NCBI RefSeq assembly: GCF_030824435.1
Contig: NZ_JAVBXS010000088.1
Span: forward strand, 19,501 to 83,500
Length of the DNA: 64,000 bases
From: Rheinheimera sp.
GTDB lineage: Bacteria > Pseudomonadota > Gammaproteobacteria > Enterobacterales > Alteromonadaceae
Reading direction: 5' to 3'
Position numbers and translations under genes: made by a program. The notes below the pieces were generated by a model, which was not told the DNA's origin, ran no database searches, and was given only the letters and a program-made list of their open reading frames with translations. Positions 61,411 through 64,000 of the stretch are shown one piece after another; the stretch's first letter is position 1; every line of letters begins with the position of its first letter.

Positions 61411-62307
61411 ATGCAGTTAGCGATACGCGATACCAATCAAGGCCCGTTTTTCAGCCGGGTGCTGCGTTATGGGCAGGAGCAACAACTGCTGTCCAATAAC
61501 GAGCTGGAGCAGCTGAAAAACAAAGCTGTGCTGATGAGCCTGAAATTTGCCGACAAGTTTTACAACAAATACAAAATGCACCTGCTGGAGCAGGCCGCCC
61601 ATGATGTAATTGGCGTTATTAGCCTGGGTTTGGCCGAACTAACGGAGCAGGATCTGCCAAAAGCGCTGCAACTGTTGACCAGCGCCGACAGTGTGATGAA
61701 GCCGTTTCAAAAAGGCTGGAGCATGCTGGTGACGGTCAGCAATAAACAGCAAAACCGTAAATCGTTGTTTGGTGATGTGGACGAGCAGCTGCTGAGTGAT
61801 ATTTCCAGCCCGCCAGACGCCGAAGAATGGCAAGGCTGGGGCATTTATCAAAATGCGCTGCTCGAAGCCAACCGCCGTAATGCCATCAGCGTGCTGAAGC
61901 AGCAGTTTTTCCAGCAAACTGTGCTTGACCCTTTTGAGCACTTTAACCTGGAAGGCATGCTGGCCGAAGTGGTGATTTACCGGGTGTTTTGTGGCCACAG
62001 CAAAGTAAAACAGGATTTAAAACAGCGGATCCGTCAGGTGGAGTTACAGGACCGTTGGTTCGACGTTGCTTATTTGCAGCTGCAAACCGAAGTGGCACTG
62101 GCTGAACTCCCGCCCGGCATCAGCGAGGCCATCCGCCCCGACATAGGGCAAAACTTCGCGCCTGCGCTGTTAAAAACCTTAAACTTTGCGGTGAAATACC
62201 GCGAAAAGGCACTGGCCAACGCTTCACCGGAGCAGCTGGATGCTTTTGAACATAAACAAGGTATGCAAAACCCACTACTGGGCTGGCCGCAGTATATTGA
62301 GATGTGA
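61411..62307 (+). CDS. Hypothetical protein closing the J-domain operon
   Basis: 298 residues, soluble and mostly helical. It shows 'M-S-L-K-F-A-D-K-F-Y-N-K-Y-K' and a later 'G-W-G-I-Y-Q-N-A-L-L-E-A-N-R-R-N', with no recognised domain. An AAGG site precedes the ATG. A strong terminator about 115 bases further on ends the unit. Conserved order with the J-domain gene suggests a shared complex or client pathway. Confidence 0.78.
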   Translation: MQLAIRDTNQGPFFSRVLRYGQEQQLLSNNELEQLKNKAVLMSLKFADKFYNKYKMHLLEQAAHDVIGVISLGLAELTEQDLPKALQLLTSADSVMKPFQKGWSMLVTVSNKQQNRKSLFGDVDEQLLSDISSPPDAEEWQGWGIYQNALLEANRRNAISVLKQQFFQQTVLDPFEHFNLEGMLAEVVIYRVFCGHSKVKQDLKQRIRQVELQDRWFDVAYLQLQTEVALAELPPGISEAIRPDIGQNFAPALLKTLNFAVKYREKALANASPEQLDAFEHKQGMQNPLLGWPQYIEM

Positions 62308-62756
62308 GACGCATATTGGGATCTGATGGCGGCGTGAGGCTTGAGCCTTTATATCGCGACAGCAGTTTGTAGCGGAATCTAACGCCAGATAGCTGTTACA
62401 TCCATCAGTCACAAGCTAAAAAAACGCAGCTTTTGCTGCGTTTTTTCTTTGATGCGGAACATTAACCTGAGTTAGAAGTACTTTAAGCAGCATGCTTAGG
62501 CTGAAATCTGGTAATAGATAAAGAGCGTATTACAGGCATACTTGCTTTTGCCCTATTGGCGTTGCTGCAATTGCTAAAGATATGGCACGAACCACCACCG
62601 GCAACTACTGCGCTCGCCCGTTCGCGCCTCCCGCGCTCACTTTTGAATGCTCACTCCGCAGCTCCCGGTGTTGGTTTGGGGTTTTACTTTAGATCGGATG
62701 ACGGCTGTGAGCGAGTTGCAGAAATAAGCAAAGTGTAGTCCTGCTCCTAAACACTA
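62308..62756. other. 449-bp intergenic region
   Basis: Holds the terminator at 62420-62446 and, after it, about 300 bases with no supportable gene. A 60-codon frame at 62556 has no leader, ribosome-binding site or family and is probably accidental. It is unusually long for this compact window and separates the J-domain operon from a convergent gene. Confidence 0.5.
62420..62446 (+). terminator. Rho-independent terminator of the J-domain operon
   Basis: The stem AACGCAGC / GCTGCGTT with a TTTT loop is flanked by an A-run and followed by T-rich TTTTTTC. This is a textbook intrinsic terminator. The symmetric A/T flanks would let it work on both strands. Confidence 0.9.
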
Positions 62757-63947
62757 TTAGATACCTGCTTGCAACCATTCCAGTGCCGCAGGGAATCGGC
62801 GCGACCAGTCCACTTCGCAGTGCCGCCCAATATCATCCTTCACCAACTTCAGATTTTCCGGTTTAAATCCCTTATTGAGCAGCAGGCTATTTAATTGTTC
62901 AATTTGCTCGTAATTGCCATATTCCATCTGCCCTATATCAAAATATATTTTGCTATTACCAATAGTTTGCTGCTGTTTGATGGCTTCGAATAACACATTA
63001 ATTCCATCCATATTTTCAATGGCTAAAGCCGGTGAAAATGCGGCGGTAAAACCAAAGGTATCGCTATGCTCCAGCGCGGCATAAATGGCCATTAAGCCGC
63101 CCAGCGAGCTGCCCGCTAAACCTGTGCTGGCTGGCTGTGGATCGGTGCGGTAGCGACTGTCGATAAAGGGTTTTAGTGTGTCCTTAATCGAGCGAATCGT
63201 TAATTCACCCTGGCCTTGTGCAGCCTTGCCATCGCGGTCTTTAAAATCCCAGGGGTTGTATTCAACCCAACGCTGCGCGCTATTGGGCACCGCCACCACA
63301 ATCATTTCATCCAGAGTGCCAGCAGTGGTCAGCTCTTCCAGCAGCTCATCAATGCGCCATTCATCGCTATGAGCTAAGTGCGCGCTAAAAATATTTTGGC
63401 CATCCAACATATATAAAACCGGGTAGGTTTTGTCGGTGTTGTGTTGGTAAGACTTGGGCAGATAAACGTATATATCAGTGCTGCGGGCAAATTGGGGCAG
63501 CGTAAAATCTTTATGCTGTATTATGCTGCCGCTTAAACTCGGCTCAGCTGTTTTTAACGGCTTATCACCGGTCCAAAGCGGAATATGCGCTGTCATTTCG
63601 GCATCACCACCCGTTGCTTTGTGTAGATAGATACATTGGCTTTTTGCCATTTCGTTGGCGGGCATCAATTGCCAATTTTTGTTTTTGACCAAGGTGAAAA
63701 ATACATTTTTTTCGGTGATGGGAATGGTAACGCTCAGCTCCCCCTTTTCGGTTTTAAGTGGGTAAGCCTTGTCACCCTCCAGCGCCCAATCATTAAAACT
63801 GCCGACCAGATGAATAGTTTCACTAGCAGAGTAAGCAGAGGGTGGTGTCACCTTGATGGTTAAGGTGGGTGCTGCCGGATTTTTGTCGGTACATGCGCTT
63901 AGGGCTAACACAGCGGCGATTGTCAGGATGATTGTGTGATGAGTCAT
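62757..63947 (-). CDS. Lipoprotein esterase (esterase D / enterochelin-esterase family) with N-terminal Ig-like domain
   Basis: 396 residues. The lipobox is 'L-S-A-C' (Cys about 19). Residues about 28-120 resemble a glycogen-binding/E-set domain ('I-H-L-V-G-S-F-N-D-W'). Residues about 145-390 form an alpha/beta hydrolase with 'L-P-K-S-Y', 'V-L-Y-M-L-D-G-Q-N', nucleophile 'A-G-S-S-L-G-G' and a late 'I-G-R-H-C' histidine. Relatives hydrolyse ferric enterobactin or acyl-glycan esters. An AAGGAAA site precedes the ATG. The substrate, a siderophore or a carbohydrate ester, is undecided; no siderophore genes are visible. Confidence 0.87.
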   Translation of the reverse strand: MTHHTIILTIAAVLALSACTDKNPAAPTLTIKVTPPSAYSASETIHLVGSFNDWALEGDKAYPLKTEKGELSVTIPITEKNVFFTLVKNKNWQLMPANEMAKSQCIYLHKATGGDAEMTAHIPLWTGDKPLKTAEPSLSGSIIQHKDFTLPQFARSTDIYVYLPKSYQHNTDKTYPVLYMLDGQNIFSAHLAHSDEWRIDELLEELTTAGTLDEMIVVAVPNSAQRWVEYNPWDFKDRDGKAAQGQGELTIRSIKDTLKPFIDSRYRTDPQPASTGLAGSSLGGLMAIYAALEHSDTFGFTAAFSPALAIENMDGINVLFEAIKQQQTIGNSKIYFDIGQMEYGNYEQIEQLNSLLLNKGFKPENLKLVKDDIGRHCEVDWSRRFPAALEWLQAGI

Positions 63948-64000
63948 TGTTATTGTTTTCCTTTATTCTTGTGGCTGTAGTGGTTAATCCGCATGCTGAG

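Noticed and set aside
62556..62738. 60-codon frame as a small gene
   Set aside because: It has no ribosome-binding site, leader or recognisable motif and lies after a strong terminator in poorly conserved-looking sequence.

Overview
This 64 kb window is a stretch of gammaproteobacterial chromosome. The best fit is a Rheinheimera/Alishewanella-like member of the Alteromonadales/Chromatiales. The placement rests on strong similarity to E. coli-type UbiD, Fre, FadM, UvrD, XerC, DapF and HemCDXY, on Gln-rich proteins written with many CAA/CAG codons, and on a marine-type aryl polyene cluster. Coding density is high. I saw no tRNA, rRNA, CRISPR array or complete insertion sequence. LAYOUT: 1-11.9 kb holds an orphan solute-binding protein cut by the window edge, metC, a c-di-GMP EAL protein, a putative outer-membrane lipoprotein, the ubiD / [2Fe-2S] ferredoxin / fre operon, a DUF3142 protein paired with a TPR-rich secreted protein, and fadM. 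12-22 kb holds a secreted S51 (cyanophycinase-like) peptidase, a periplasmic TonB-C/TPR protein, csaA, a hypoxanthine-DNA glycosylase-like gene, the tightly overlapping hemC-hemD-hemX-hemY operon, a DUF2914 protein, an esterase and cyaY. 22-26 kb is the classical lptM-lysA-dapF-DUF484-xerC operon. 27.5-45.5 kb is an aryl polyene (APE) pigment-lipid cluster: 20 overlapping genes on the minus strand plus a divergent phosphopantetheinyl transferase. 46-55.8 kb holds yigB, a truncated P-loop kinase remnant, a membrane protein, an alpha/beta hydrolase, a cold-shock/DUF1294 protein, uvrD behind an SOS-box-like operator, tmcA and another orphan binding protein. 55.8-64 kb holds a LasA-type M23 protease, a secreted protein, rfbC, a HAD phosphatase, a four-gene J-domain operon of unknown function closed by a strong terminator, and a lipoprotein esterase. 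HOW IT FITS TOGETHER: the housekeeping order cyaY-lptM-lysA-dapF-yigA-xerC-yigB-uvrD known from E. coli is recognisable. Between xerC and yigB, however, about 20 kb has been placed, mostly the APE cluster. That cluster contains the whole type II polyene machinery: two ACPs, KS plus chain-length factor, a second KS, ketoreductase, two hotdog dehydratases, ACP ligase and thioesterase. It also has lipid-assembly enzymes (two acyltransferases and a glycosyltransferase) and export parts (LolA-like carrier, MMPL pump, DUF3261 lipoprotein). Its own starter-unit ammonia-lyase, a flavoprotein carrying flavin-halogenase signatures and a MipA/OmpV outer-membrane protein coupled to the last ketosynthase are the unusual additions. 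No methyltransferase gene is visible in it. The other candidate for an undescribed system is the J-domain operon at 59.7-62.3 kb. Start codons were chosen from ribosome-binding sites and family lengths; where this shortens the longest open frame, it is stated.
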